The notes under the pieces: model-generated | The model's input: the letters and a program-made list of their open reading frames with translations, nothing else | Told to the model about the DNA's origin: nothing | Database searches by the model: none | DNA from: Nocardiopsis sp. YSL2 | GTDB taxonomy: Bacteria > Actinomycetota > Actinomycetes > Streptosporangiales > Streptosporangiaceae | Assembly: GCF_030555055.1 (NCBI RefSeq) | Contig: NZ_JAMOAO010000001.1 | Span: 3,100,001 to 3,164,000, forward strand | Length of the DNA: 64,000 nucleotides | Reading direction: 5' to 3' | Program-made: the position numbers and the translations under genes | Shown: piece by piece, positions 43,452-51,243 of the stretch | Layout of the letters: each line of letters starts with the position of its first letter | Numbering within the stretch: the first letter of the stretch is position 1

Positions 43452-43979
43452 GTGGACACTCGACCCGCCCTGTCCGTGACCATCAGCCTCAGCGAGGCCG
43501 GACCCGGACTGCCGGAATCGCCCGGTGATCTCACGCCGATCCTGCCCGACGGCGGACGGCCGCTGGCCCCGGAGCTGACGGTGCCGGGCCTGCCGTCCCA
43601 GGCCCGGCCGGTCCGCCGCTACCTGCACGACCTCACCGCGGGGCTGCCGGTGGCCGCCGCCCACGCGGTGTGGCTGGGTTCCGAGCTGTTCGCGAACGCG
43701 GTGCTGCACAGCCGCAGCGGCGACCCGGGCGGCACGGTCACCGTCGGCGTGTACGAGTGGCCCGACCGGATCCGGGTGCGGATGGTCGACGACGGCCCCC
43801 GCGCGGAGTCGCCCGGCGGCCCGCACGTGCGGCCGCTCGACCTGGCCGAGCCGGGCGGCCTCGGACTGCGTGTGGTGTCGCTGAAGGCCGCGCGCTGGGG
43901 TGTGGACCATCCCGGTGACGGGTGCACCGGCGTGTGGTTCGACCTCGATTCGACCGGCCGCCCGCGCGGTGGCCGGTGA
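43452..43979 (+). CDS. ATP-binding protein, anti-sigma/RsbW-like histidine kinase fold
   Basis: A 175-residue protein with a GHKL ATPase domain: N-box LGSELFANAVLHSRSG, G1-box MVDDGP and the G2-like GGLGLRVVSLKAARWG. Small HATPase proteins of this kind act as anti-sigma kinases or partners of XRE/DUF397 systems in actinomycetes. GTG 43452 is chosen for the GGGAG at 43442-43446; ATG 43401 is an in-frame alternative. It is divergent from the XRE gene. Confidence 0.78.
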   Translation: MDTRPALSVTISLSEAGPGLPESPGDLTPILPDGGRPLAPELTVPGLPSQARPVRRYLHDLTAGLPVAAAHAVWLGSELFANAVLHSRSGDPGGTVTVGVYEWPDRIRVRMVDDGPRAESPGGPHVRPLDLAEPGGLGLRVVSLKAARWGVDHPGDGCTGVWFDLDSTGRPRGGR

Positions 43980-44062
43980 CCGGAGCCGTGCCGCGCACCC
44001 GCGAATCCCGCGGGGGCGCCCGACCCCCGTCCGCCGAACACGTCCCAGGAAAGGACTCTCAC

Positions 44063-44293
44063 GTGCCTCCGAACCCCGACTTCCCCGCGTACCACAGCGC
44101 CCCCTTCGAGGAGGAGGACCTGCTGACGTCGCCGGAGGTGGCGGCGCTCTTCCGGGTCGACGTCAAGACCGTGTCCAGGTGGGCGGTGCAGGGGCGCCTG
44201 CCCAGTTTCCGTACGCCCGGGGGGCACCGCCGCTTTCCCTCGGGCGAGGTCCGAGCCCTGCTCGCCCGCAGCCGCACCCCCATCCGGAGCTGA
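44063..44293 (+). CDS. BldC-like MerR-type DNA-binding protein
   Basis: A 76-residue protein consisting almost entirely of a MerR-like winged helix: LLTSPEVAALFRVDVKTVSRWAVQGRLPSFRTPGGHRRF. This matches BldC, the small developmental regulator that binds head-to-tail along DNA. GTG 44063 has AGGAAAGGA upstream. It is shorter than MerR and lacks an effector domain, as expected for BldC. It may be a paralogue of the main bldC; targets are not visible. Confidence 0.83.
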   Translation: MPPNPDFPAYHSAPFEEEDLLTSPEVAALFRVDVKTVSRWAVQGRLPSFRTPGGHRRFPSGEVRALLARSRTPIRS

Positions 44294-44530
44294 CCGGGCC
44301 GCCCGCACCGGGCGCCAGGTCGCGGGAACGCCGCCGGCCGGGCGCCCACCGCCCCGGAAGGCCGGTGCGGGCGTTCACCGCGTCGCCGGGCCGGTCCGGG
44401 CACCCGCCGCACCGGCCGCACGGCGTCCGTACGGCCCGCGGGCATGGTCCGCGGGGCTCTCGGCGCGGTCGGGGACCGGCGGTGTAGGTTACCTCTCAGT
44501 AGTGGCCGCCGTCGCCCCCTGAGGAGCCGC

Positions 44531-45193
44531 ATGCCCACCCTTGAACGCCACGACGACGTCTTCGTCCTCGATCTGGGCGAGGGCGAGAACCGCCTGCACC
44601 CCGACTGGCTCACCGAGGTCGACGCGGCCCTGGACGAGGTGGAGAAGGCCGAGGGCCCGCGCGCCCTGGTGACCGCCGCGACCGGCAAGTTCTACTCCAA
44701 CGGACTGGACCTCGACTGGCTGTTCGCCCACCCCGAGCAGCACCCGGACTACCTCGCGAGGGTCCAGGACCTCCTGGCACGGATCCTGTCCCTGCCGCTC
44801 TTCACGGTGTCGGCCGTCCAGGGTCACGCCTTCGCCGCCGGGGCGATGCTCTCCCTGGCCCACGACGTCAGAGTCATGCGCGCCGACCGCGGCTTCTGGT
44901 GCCTGCCCGAGGCCGACATCGACATCCCGTTCACACCGGGGATGTCCGCGCTCATCCAGGCCCGCCTGACCCCCCAGACCGCGCACGTGGCCATGACCAC
45001 CGCCCGCCGCTACGGCGGAAGCGACGCGCTCGCAGCCGGCATCGTCGACCAGGCCGTCCCCGAGGACGACGTGCGCCCGACCGCGGTGGAACTCGCCCGC
45101 TCGCAGGCGGCCAAGGCGGCGAGCCCGACCCTCGGGACCATCAAGACCCGCATGTACGGGCCCGTCCTGGACCTGCTCAGGGAACGCGGCTGA
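44531..45193 (+). CDS. Enoyl-CoA hydratase/isomerase family protein
   Basis: A 220-residue crotonase-fold protein. The CoA/oxyanion segments are KFYSNGLDLDW and AVQGHAFAAGAMLSLAHDVRVM, followed by the acidic PEADIDIPFTPGMSAL. The Glu pair of bacterial hydratases is only partly conserved, so isomerase or Delta3,Delta2-enoyl-CoA isomerase-like activity (as in peroxisomal homologues) is possible. Preceded by GAGGAG and followed by a strong hairpin. It stands alone. Confidence 0.83.
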   Translation: MPTLERHDDVFVLDLGEGENRLHPDWLTEVDAALDEVEKAEGPRALVTAATGKFYSNGLDLDWLFAHPEQHPDYLARVQDLLARILSLPLFTVSAVQGHAFAAGAMLSLAHDVRVMRADRGFWCLPEADIDIPFTPGMSALIQARLTPQTAHVAMTTARRYGGSDALAAGIVDQAVPEDDVRPTAVELARSQAAKAASPTLGTIKTRMYGPVLDLLRERG

Positions 45194-45195
45194 AC

Positions 45196-45220
45196 CGGGG
45201 GCGGCCCACGGCCGCCCCCG
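45196..45220. terminator. Bidirectional hairpin terminator
   Basis: Perfect 11-base arms (CGGGGGCGGCC, 45196-45206; 45210-45220) with loop CAC, three bases after the hydratase stop and facing the end of the RDD gene. Confidence 0.75.
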
Positions 45221-45247
45221 GGATCACGGGCCCCGCCGCGTGTCGGC

Positions 45248-45937
45248 TCAGCCGCGGTCCCGGACCACCAGCGTGTCCGCCACCATGTCGCCCACCCGCT
45301 GGTTTCGGTCGGAGCCCAGGATGACCAGCAGTCCGACCAGGCCGGAGAGGATGCCGTCGACGATGAACAGGAGCACCCGCACCAGGTGCCGCGCCGCCGA
45401 CACCCTGCCGCCGTCCCCGCGCACGATCCTGATCCCCATCAGCATCATGCCGAGCGTCTGCCCCTTCGCGCTCATGATCGGGACCAGCACCCAGTAGGCG
45501 AGGAAGATGGCGACGGCCAGGACCGTGAACACCGTGTAGGCGAGCGTGGCCAGCCACGGCTGGGCGAGGGAGCCTTCCGCGCCGCCCGGCGTCGGCGCCA
45601 GCGGGATGAACACCGCGTAGGCGAGGGCGATACCGATCCCGGAGATCACCGAGTCGATGAGGTACTGCGCGATCCGGCGCCAGACGACGTCGACGTCGCC
45701 GGGCACGGCCCGGCGGCCGGCGGCGGCCCCTGTCGGCGGCGGGACCGGGGCCGCCTCACCCTGCCCGCCCGCGGACGCCTCGTACCGTCCGGGCCCCTGC
45801 CGTTCCGGGCGGGGCGGACCCGGGTCCGCCGCCGGCCGCCCCTCCGCGTGGGACCGCGGAGGGGGCGGCGCGGGGTGCTGTTCGCGGATCCCCGGACGCG
45901 GATCGCCGGGGTCCGGCCTGTGCTCTCCCGTACTCAT
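45248..45937 (-). CDS. RDD family membrane protein
   Basis: A 229-residue protein: a Pro-rich cytoplasmic N-terminus of about 80 residues, then an RDD domain with about three to four transmembrane helices (RRIAQYLIDSVISGIGIALAYAVF, FLAYWVLVPIMSAKGQTLGMMLMGIRIV, LLFIVDGILSGLVGLLVIL). The Arg-Asp signature of the family appears as RRIAQYLID, with the R and D around the first helix. Function in this family is poorly known, possibly Na+/H+ exchange. GGGAGG precedes the ATG. Confidence 0.8.
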   Translation of the reverse strand: MSTGEHRPDPGDPRPGIREQHPAPPPPRSHAEGRPAADPGPPRPERQGPGRYEASAGGQGEAAPVPPPTGAAAGRRAVPGDVDVVWRRIAQYLIDSVISGIGIALAYAVFIPLAPTPGGAEGSLAQPWLATLAYTVFTVLAVAIFLAYWVLVPIMSAKGQTLGMMLMGIRIVRGDGGRVSAARHLVRVLLFIVDGILSGLVGLLVILGSDRNQRVGDMVADTLVVRDRG

Positions 45938-46144
45938 GGTTCCTCCCGAGGTCCCGGGGGCACGGGATCCGCACTGCCACCCGTGCCGGCCATCGGACGC
46001 GGTCGCCCGCGTTATCCCCCGTCCGACCTGGGCGGATTCACTCGTTGCCCCAATCCGTCCGGGGTCTTGGCCGGGTCTTGGCAGGTACGGGGAACGCGGG
46101 TCCTGACGTAGCGGTCCGGGCACACCGCTCCGGTCACGCGGGAC

Positions 46145-47147
46145 TCAGGGCAGCAGGGCCAGCGCCCGCCCCAGGTTGTGCTCGGCGATACCCCGCATCA
46201 CCTCGCGGTCGGGGAAGTCCCCGTCGAGCAGCCGCAGCGGCCCGGCCACCAGTGACAGGCGCATCGCCAACGCGTACAGGTCCAGGCGCGCGGGATCCAG
46301 GTCCGGGCGCCGCAGGGCGTCGTAGTGCTCGGGGAAGCGCAGCCGCAGGAAGACGTGCTCCCACTCGGCGTCGAAGTACATCAGGCCCTCGATGTCGATG
46401 AGCACCGCGCGCCCGTCGGTGTCGATGAGGACGTGGTCGGGGCCCAGCTCCCCGTGGACGAGCGAGTACTCCGCACGCGGGGCCACCCGTGCCGCCAGCC
46501 GCCGCAGGTGGTCGGCCATCCGCTCCCGGGCCGCCGCGATCCTGGGGTCGCGGCCCGCGGCCCGCGGCCTCGGCCAGGTCGACCAGGGCCCGGTCCAGGA
46601 CCAGTTGCTCGCAGGACGCGCCGAGGGAGGTACCGCCCCGCTCCAGCAGGTCGACCCGGCCGTGGCGGGGAGAACGGTCGCGCCACATCAGGTCGAGCGA
46701 CCGGGCCAGGTCCGCCAGGGCGGGTGCCGGCCGTCCCGGGTCCGAGGCCAGGGCGGTTTCGAGGGTGTCGCCCGGGACGTCCTCCACCACGGCGACGCCG
46801 ACCGCTCCGCCAGGGCCGCCGCCGTCCGCGGTATCGGTCCACAGCAGACGGGGGACCCGCACGCCCAACCGGTCCAGGGTCCGACGTGCGGACAGGAACA
46901 GCGCGGGTCCGGACGCGGGCGCGAACGGGTCGGCCGGGTCGTCCCCGCCGGTCCCGGGCCAGAAGTCCTCCCCGCTCGCCCACCTGTAGACGATCACGCT
47001 CGTCGCCGCCCCGCCGTCGAGCCCGAGCCGGTAGACCCCCTTCTTGCTTCCTCCGCGCAACCGGTCGACGCCGGTGATCCGGTAACCGGACCCCAGCGCG
47101 TCGCGCACCGCATCCGACAGTTCCCCGTTCGTGGCGAATCCGCTCAT
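46145..47147 (-). pseudogene. APH/choline kinase-family phosphotransferase, frameshifted
   Basis: The N-lobe reads from ATG 47147 (YRITGVDRLRGGSKKGVYRL, TSVIVYRWASGE) to about residue 195. The C-lobe continues in another frame (LVHGELGPDHVLIDTDG, VLIDIEGLMYFDAEWEHVFLR). The break is at 46550-46569, where GCGGCCC is tandemly repeated (2.9 units); removing one 7-base unit restores one frame of 332 codons. So a short tandem duplication has disabled the gene, or the assembly has an error here. The ATG overlaps the stop of the upstream membrane protein (ATGA), so it is last in a three-gene operon. The substrate is unknown. Confidence 0.78.
46550..46569. repeat. 7-base tandem repeat at the frameshift
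   Basis: GCGGCCC is present 2.9 times in tandem. The length of one unit equals the shift needed to rejoin the two halves of the phosphotransferase gene. Confidence 0.7.
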
Positions 47148-47596
47148 CGGTCGAACGTAGCCGGAACCGCGGAGGTACGCCCCCGTCCGTTCGTCCGCCG
47201 CGCCAGGACGACGAGCGCGCCGGCGACGGCACCCGCGAAGTACGGGGACGGCACGAGCAGGACGCCGCCGACGAGGCACCACGCCGCCAGGCCCCAGCCG
47301 AGCCACGCGGGCACGGGCACACCGCGTCCGGCGAGATGCCAGGTCAGACAGCCCAGCAGGATCAGCGGTACGGCGAAGCTCCCCGGACCCGCCCAGAAGG
47401 TGAGGCTGTTCTGGAGCGAGACCATGGTCGCCCCGGTTCCCGCCAGGTCGAGCGGTACGGCCGCCCACACACCGCGCTCCCCCCACGCGGCGATGTCCGC
47501 CCGGGAGAAGACGGCCAGCAACGCCAGGTGCCCCGCGCCGAGCACGACCATGATGCCGCTCGCCCAGCGCAGCAGGCGCCGTCCCGTGTCCGTCAT
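47144..47596 (-). CDS. Small membrane protein (DUF6463-like)
   Basis: A 150-residue protein with four hydrophobic helices (GIMVVLGAGHLALLAVF, LTFWAGPGSFAVPLILLGCL and two in the last third). The LLGAGHL...FWAGPGSF pattern resembles small actinobacterial DUF6463 proteins. Both ends overlap neighbours by four bases (ATGA), so it is the middle gene of DUF2867-like/membrane/phosphotransferase. Function unknown. Confidence 0.65.
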   Translation of the reverse strand: MTDTGRRLLRWASGIMVVLGAGHLALLAVFSRADIAAWGERGVWAAVPLDLAGTGATMVSLQNSLTFWAGPGSFAVPLILLGCLTWHLAGRGVPVPAWLGWGLAAWCLVGGVLLVPSPYFAGAVAGALVVLARRTNGRGRTSAVPATFDR

Positions 47597-48210
47597 CGGT
47601 CCCCTCCGCCCTGTCCTGTCGGGACGTCGTCCCTGCGGAGCCAGGCCAGCTCCCACCGCCGGGTCAGCGCCGGATAGACGACGAGGTGGCGGAAGGGCGC
47701 GATGGCGGCCATGTAGAGCCGACCGAACCATCCGTTGGGCTTGACGAGGACGGTCATCCGCAGCTCGTGGTCGCCGTCGGCGCCCGGCGCCCAGCCGAGG
47801 TGCATGACGGTGTGCACGGTCCGGTTCGCGAGTTCGCCGGCGGACTCCGTGTCGGTCTCGTAGACCGGCTCCATGGGTGTGTCGTCGTCGGCGAGGTCCG
47901 GCCGGGTAGCGCGCAGGTCCTCGGGCAGGCGGTCGCGGAGGGAGGCGACGCGCCCGCCGGTGCCCGCCGCCGGGTCGTCCCAGCCCAGGAGCGCACCGAG
48001 CTTCCAGCGCACGGCGAACAGGAACCGGACCGGGCCCCTCTGCTGCGTCACCGCGCCGAACGCCCGCATCGCGGCGAGCATCGCGGGGAAGTCGTCGGGC
48101 CCGGCTCCGGGAGTGCGGAAGGCCCACACGTCCTCGACGTCGAAGTCCGGGGCCAGTCGGCGGATGATCCACGGGTGCTCGGTGTAGGCGGTCTTCGCGA
48201 GGCGTGCCAT
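47593..48210 (-). CDS. DUF2867 domain protein
   Basis: A 205-residue soluble protein: FRTPGAGPDDFPAMLAAMRAFG, WKLGALLGWDDP, TVHTVMHLGWAP and MTVLVKPNGWFGRLYMAAIAPFRHLVVYPAL, the last typical of DUF2867. Family members are often fused to NAD(P)-binding domains or regulated by TetR proteins. The gene is divergent from a TetR gene with overlapping palindromes between them, so it is probably that regulator's target. First gene of a three-gene operon. Confidence 0.75.
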   Translation of the reverse strand: MARLAKTAYTEHPWIIRRLAPDFDVEDVWAFRTPGAGPDDFPAMLAAMRAFGAVTQQRGPVRFLFAVRWKLGALLGWDDPAAGTGGRVASLRDRLPEDLRATRPDLADDDTPMEPVYETDTESAGELANRTVHTVMHLGWAPGADGDHELRMTVLVKPNGWFGRLYMAAIAPFRHLVVYPALTRRWELAWLRRDDVPTGQGGGDR

Positions 48211-48234
48211 GTCGACCTCTCGTTCTATACGCAG

Positions 48235-48265
48235 CCGTACATTCTTTATGTACGGTACCGTACAT
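48235..48265. promoter_or_regulatory. TetR operator: two overlapping palindromes
   Basis: CCGTACAT-5-ATGTACGG (48235-48255) overlaps the perfect 18-base palindrome ATGTACGGTACCGTACAT (48248-48265). Three copies of the half-site ATGTACGG lie in the 96-base gap between the divergent DUF2867 and TetR genes. Confidence 0.78.
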
Positions 48266-48306
48266 ACTCACGACACGACAGACGAGGACCCCTGAGAGGT
48301 GAGCAG

Positions 48307-48858
48307 GTGCCGCCGACCGCCCGCACCCCACGCGCCCGCTGGATCGACGCGGGCCTCGACGCTCTGGCCGGGGGCGGGCCCGACGCCGTGCGCGTCGAGT
48401 CCCTGGCCGCCGCCCTCGGCGTCACCAAGGGCGGCTTCTACGGCTACTTCGACGGCCGTGCGGCCCTGCTCACGGAGATGCTGGACGCGTGGGAGGCACG
48501 CAGCACCAACGACGTCCTCGCACGGGTGGAGTCCGAGGGAGGGGACCCGGTCGACAAGTTCCGGCGCGTCGGCGAGCTGACGTTCTCCGACGACCTGCAC
48601 CGGATCGACATCGCGGTCCGTGAGTGGGCCCGCCAGGACCCGGAGGTCGCGGAGCGGCTCCGGCGCGTCGACAACGTCCGGATGGAGTTCCTCCGGACGA
48701 CGTTCCGGTCGTTCGTCGACGACCCGGACGAGGTCGAGGCGCGGTGCACGCTGGCGTTCGCGCTCGCGATCGGCCGCCACTTCATCGCCGCGGACCATTC
48801 CGGGCGCACCCAGCGCGAAGCCGTGACCCTGGCGGGGGAGTTCCTCCTGCGCCCCTGA
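48307..48858 (+). CDS. TetR family transcriptional regulator
   Basis: A 183-residue regulator: HTH at about 22-55 (VRVESLAAALGVTKGGFYGYFDGRAALL), C-terminal helices with LTFSDDLHRIDIAVREWARQDPEVAERLRRVD, a pattern of the TetR_C group that pairs with DUF2867 or redox genes. GTG 48307 is used, with GAGAGG upstream. It should bind the ATGTACGG sites just in front and repress itself and the divergent operon. Confidence 0.85.
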   Translation: MPPTARTPRARWIDAGLDALAGGGPDAVRVESLAAALGVTKGGFYGYFDGRAALLTEMLDAWEARSTNDVLARVESEGGDPVDKFRRVGELTFSDDLHRIDIAVREWARQDPEVAERLRRVDNVRMEFLRTTFRSFVDDPDEVEARCTLAFALAIGRHFIAADHSGRTQREAVTLAGEFLLRP

Positions 48859-48920
48859 CGCTGAGTGGCGCACGCGCGTCCTCGTACTTCGGCCCGGGGC
48901 AGGGCCCCTGCCGGGCCCCG

Positions 48921-49469
48921 TCAGGCCGGGCGGTAGGTCAGCAGGACGTTGCCGGAGTGGAAGGTCCTGGTCTGGCGCAGTTCGAGCCGAACACGCTGGT
49001 GGAGCGACGCGTACAGGGAGGCGCCCCCGCCCAGCAGGACCGGGTTCACCATCACGCGCAACTCGTCGACGAGGCCGAGTTCGAGCAGGCTCGCGGTGAG
49101 CCGCACGCTGCCGAACAGCGCGATCTCCTTGCCCGGCCGCTGTTTGAGCGCGGTGACGGTCTCGGCCGGGCCGCCGCGGGCGAGCGTGGCGTTGTTCCAC
49201 TCGACCTGGTCGAGCGAGGAGGAGACCACGACCTTCTCGACGCTGTTCATGAACGCGGTGACCTCGGGGTCGGCATCGGTCGCGTCCGGCCAGTACGCGG
49301 CCATGTGCTCGTAGCCGGCCCGGCCGAACAGCAGCGTGTCGATGTAGGCGTCCTGCCGGTTGGAGAACTCGAAGAACTCCCCGTCGACGTTCGCCCAGTC
49401 GAGTTCGCCGTTCGGGCCCTCGTAGTAGCCGTCGAGGCTGGTCATGACGAAGGAGACGAGTGCGCGCAT
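48921..49469 (-). CDS. Dihydrofolate reductase-like (RibD C-terminal domain) protein
   Basis: A 182-residue RibD_C fold protein: ALVSFVMTSLDGYYEGPNG at the N-terminus, TLLFGRAGYEHMAAYWP, KVVVSSSLDQVEWNNATL, ALFGSVRLTASLLELGLVDELRVMVNPVLLGGG. Stand-alone members are NADPH-binding reductases of unknown substrate (YwjB-like). The start ATG 49469 lacks a strong ribosome binding site. It stands alone, convergent with the TetR gene. Confidence 0.82.
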   Translation of the reverse strand: MRALVSFVMTSLDGYYEGPNGELDWANVDGEFFEFSNRQDAYIDTLLFGRAGYEHMAAYWPDATDADPEVTAFMNSVEKVVVSSSLDQVEWNNATLARGGPAETVTALKQRPGKEIALFGSVRLTASLLELGLVDELRVMVNPVLLGGGASLYASLHQRVRLELRQTRTFHSGNVLLTYRPA

Positions 49470-49551
49470 CAGAGGTGGCTTCCGTTCAGCTCGGTGGGTG
49501 TGCGGCGGGGCGTGCGTCGACGCACCGTGGTCACAGGGAAGGCGCCCGGGC

Positions 49552-49719
49552 TCACCGGTGGTCGTTCTCCTTGAGTTCGACCACCCAGGCGCGGCGTTCG
49601 GCGATCAGGCCCTCGCGCATGACGAACACCTCGGCCATGGACATGCGCATCACCTCGCCGGTGTCCTGGCGCACCGATCCGGTCAACTCCGCCATGACGA
49701 CGTCGCCCTCCTCGACCAT
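49552..49719 (-). pseudogene. SnoaL-like protein, C-terminal fragment
   Basis: A 55-codon frame reads VEEGDVVMAELTGSVRQDTGE, MSMAEVFVMREGLIAERRAWVVELKEN, the last two strands and helix of a SnoaL/NTF2-like fold. The first two thirds, including the hydrophobic cone and catalytic Asp/His positions, are missing. It breaks off where the sequence at 49720 becomes coding-like on the other strand, so this is a truncated remnant. ATG 49719 may not be a real start. Confidence 0.55.
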
Positions 49720-49721
49720 GC

Positions 49722-49769
49722 GCGGCCGCCTACGAGGCCGCCCTCGCCGAAGCCCGGCCGGAGGACTGA
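49722..49769 (+). other. Coding-like remnant, C-terminal end of an unknown gene
   Basis: Fifteen codons ending in TGA (AAYEAALAEARPED) have strong G/C third positions and a helical look, but no start or upstream frame exists, because the sequence before them belongs to the SnoaL fragment on the other strand. It marks a rearrangement junction at about 49720. Confidence 0.35.
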
Positions 49770-49952
49770 GACAGGCCCGGCCGGTGGCCGGGCCGATCGC
49801 GGGCGGGAACCGCCGCCGTGTGCCCGCCGCCGGGGCGGGCGCACACGGTGAGGCCCCCTATTGACGCGACGCGTTCCGCCTGGCTCCGGAACCTCCGGTT
49901 CCGTCGGAACGCCCGCGCCCTGCGCCTGGCGGGCCTCCGGCGCCCCGCGCCC

Positions 49953-51116
49953 CTAGGCCCGCCGCGGAACCGTGCCCGCCTCCTCGGAGCTCGGCGCCGC
50001 CTTCGCCCCCGGGCCCGGGACCACGTCGGTCTCCCGCGGCCTGCCCGCCGCTTCGATTCCCCCGTGCTCCGCCTCGCCGAAGAACGGGTCGTCGATCGCG
50101 TAGAGCCACCGTCCGTCGGGCTGGCGGCGGGCCAGTTCGGTCGTCACGGTCTCCGTCGTCCGCGCGCCGGGCGGCCCGGACACCGAGGCGGCGTGCGACA
50201 TCAGGGCCAGGCCCGACGACTCCTCGACCCGGCGACGCACGAGGCGGACCCGCACACCCTCGGCGACATAGGCGCGTAGTGCGTCCCGGATCGCCTCGTG
50301 GCCGCGTACGACGGCACCTGGGCGGGGTGCGAAGGCGGCGTCCGGTTCGTACAGGTCCACCAGACGGTCCACGTCGCCGTCGGCGAGGAAGCGTTCGAAG
50401 AGCGGTCCCAGCTGCTCGGGACGGGTCGCGACGTCGTCGACCCGGTCCCAGTACACCGGCCGGTCGCCCCAGCCCGCGGACGCGACGAGGTCGAACCAGG
50501 TGGGCACTGTTCCGTGCGGTGCGTGCAGGGCCGCCAAGTGCCCCGGGAAGCTCAGGGGTCCGGCCTTGTCGGGGTGGCCGTCCGCCTGCTCGACGATGGC
50601 CGCGGCGAGCGTGTACCCGAGGTCGTGGCGTGGGAAGGCGGCGTGCACCCGGTCGGCGAACCCGGCGGGCAGCGCGTCGCGGTCGCGCCCGAGGATGTCG
50701 GCGGCCACACCGAGCTGGGTCACCGCGGCCTCCGGACTCTTGCGGTGCGCGATGCCCTCACTGGTGTGCAGCGCGACGGCGTCCCACACCTTCACCACGC
50801 GCTCCTCCGCCACACCGTGTCCCCGCAGGAACCGAGCTGCGGCGTCGGCGCCGTCGACCTCGAACCGCTGGCCGCCGGCGCCCGCAGGGACCACGCCGAT
50901 GTCGTGCAGCAGGGAGGCGGCGAAGACGAGTTCGTCGTCATAGTCGTGATCGGGCCGCAGGCCGTTGCCGGACGCCAGCTCACGGCCGAACAGATAGCTC
51001 CGGACACAGTGGCCGTACAGCCACCCGGGCAGGTGGCGCCGGGCGAACTCCCGGGTGCGGAGGGCGAGTTCGCTCGAGGGAAGGCCGAAGTCGGATCGAC
51101 GGTCTGGTCGAGGCAC
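49953..51116 (-). CDS. HD domain protein fused to SnoaL-like domain
   Basis: A 387-residue protein. Residues about 15-215 form an HD-domain region similar to cyanamide hydratase-like proteins: LYGHCVRSYLFG, ELVFAASLLHDIGV (the HD pair), AVALHTSEGIA and ADILGRDRD as metal ligands. The remainder (about 255-365) is SnoaL-like (FERFLADGDVDRLVDLYEPDAAFAPRPGAVVRGHEAIRDAL). The last 25 residues are disordered. GTG 51116 with GGAG eight bases upstream is chosen; GTG 51125 is the alternative. It is divergent from a GlxA regulator. The substrate is unknown. Confidence 0.72.
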   Translation of the reverse strand: MPRPDRRSDFGLPSSELALRTREFARRHLPGWLYGHCVRSYLFGRELASGNGLRPDHDYDDELVFAASLLHDIGVVPAGAGGQRFEVDGADAAARFLRGHGVAEERVVKVWDAVALHTSEGIAHRKSPEAAVTQLGVAADILGRDRDALPAGFADRVHAAFPRHDLGYTLAAAIVEQADGHPDKAGPLSFPGHLAALHAPHGTVPTWFDLVASAGWGDRPVYWDRVDDVATRPEQLGPLFERFLADGDVDRLVDLYEPDAAFAPRPGAVVRGHEAIRDALRAYVAEGVRVRLVRRRVEESSGLALMSHAASVSGPPGARTTETVTTELARRQPDGRWLYAIDDPFFGEAEHGGIEAAGRPRETDVVPGPGAKAAPSSEEAGTVPRRA

Positions 51117-51222
51117 GGTGTTCACTCCATGTGGGATGCCGGAGCCCGGGGGATCCAGGGCTCGTGTGGTGTCCCTCCCACGATCCGACCTGGGCGGATG
51201 CGGGACCAGTGGCCAGGATGCC

Positions 51223-51238
51223 AACATCTGTTAACATC
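51223..51238. promoter_or_regulatory. AACATC direct repeat before GlxA gene
   Basis: AACATC occurs at 51223 and 51233, one helical turn apart, directly upstream of the ATG at 51244. It is a possible autoregulatory site, weakly supported. Confidence 0.3.
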
Positions 51239-51243
51239 CGGCC

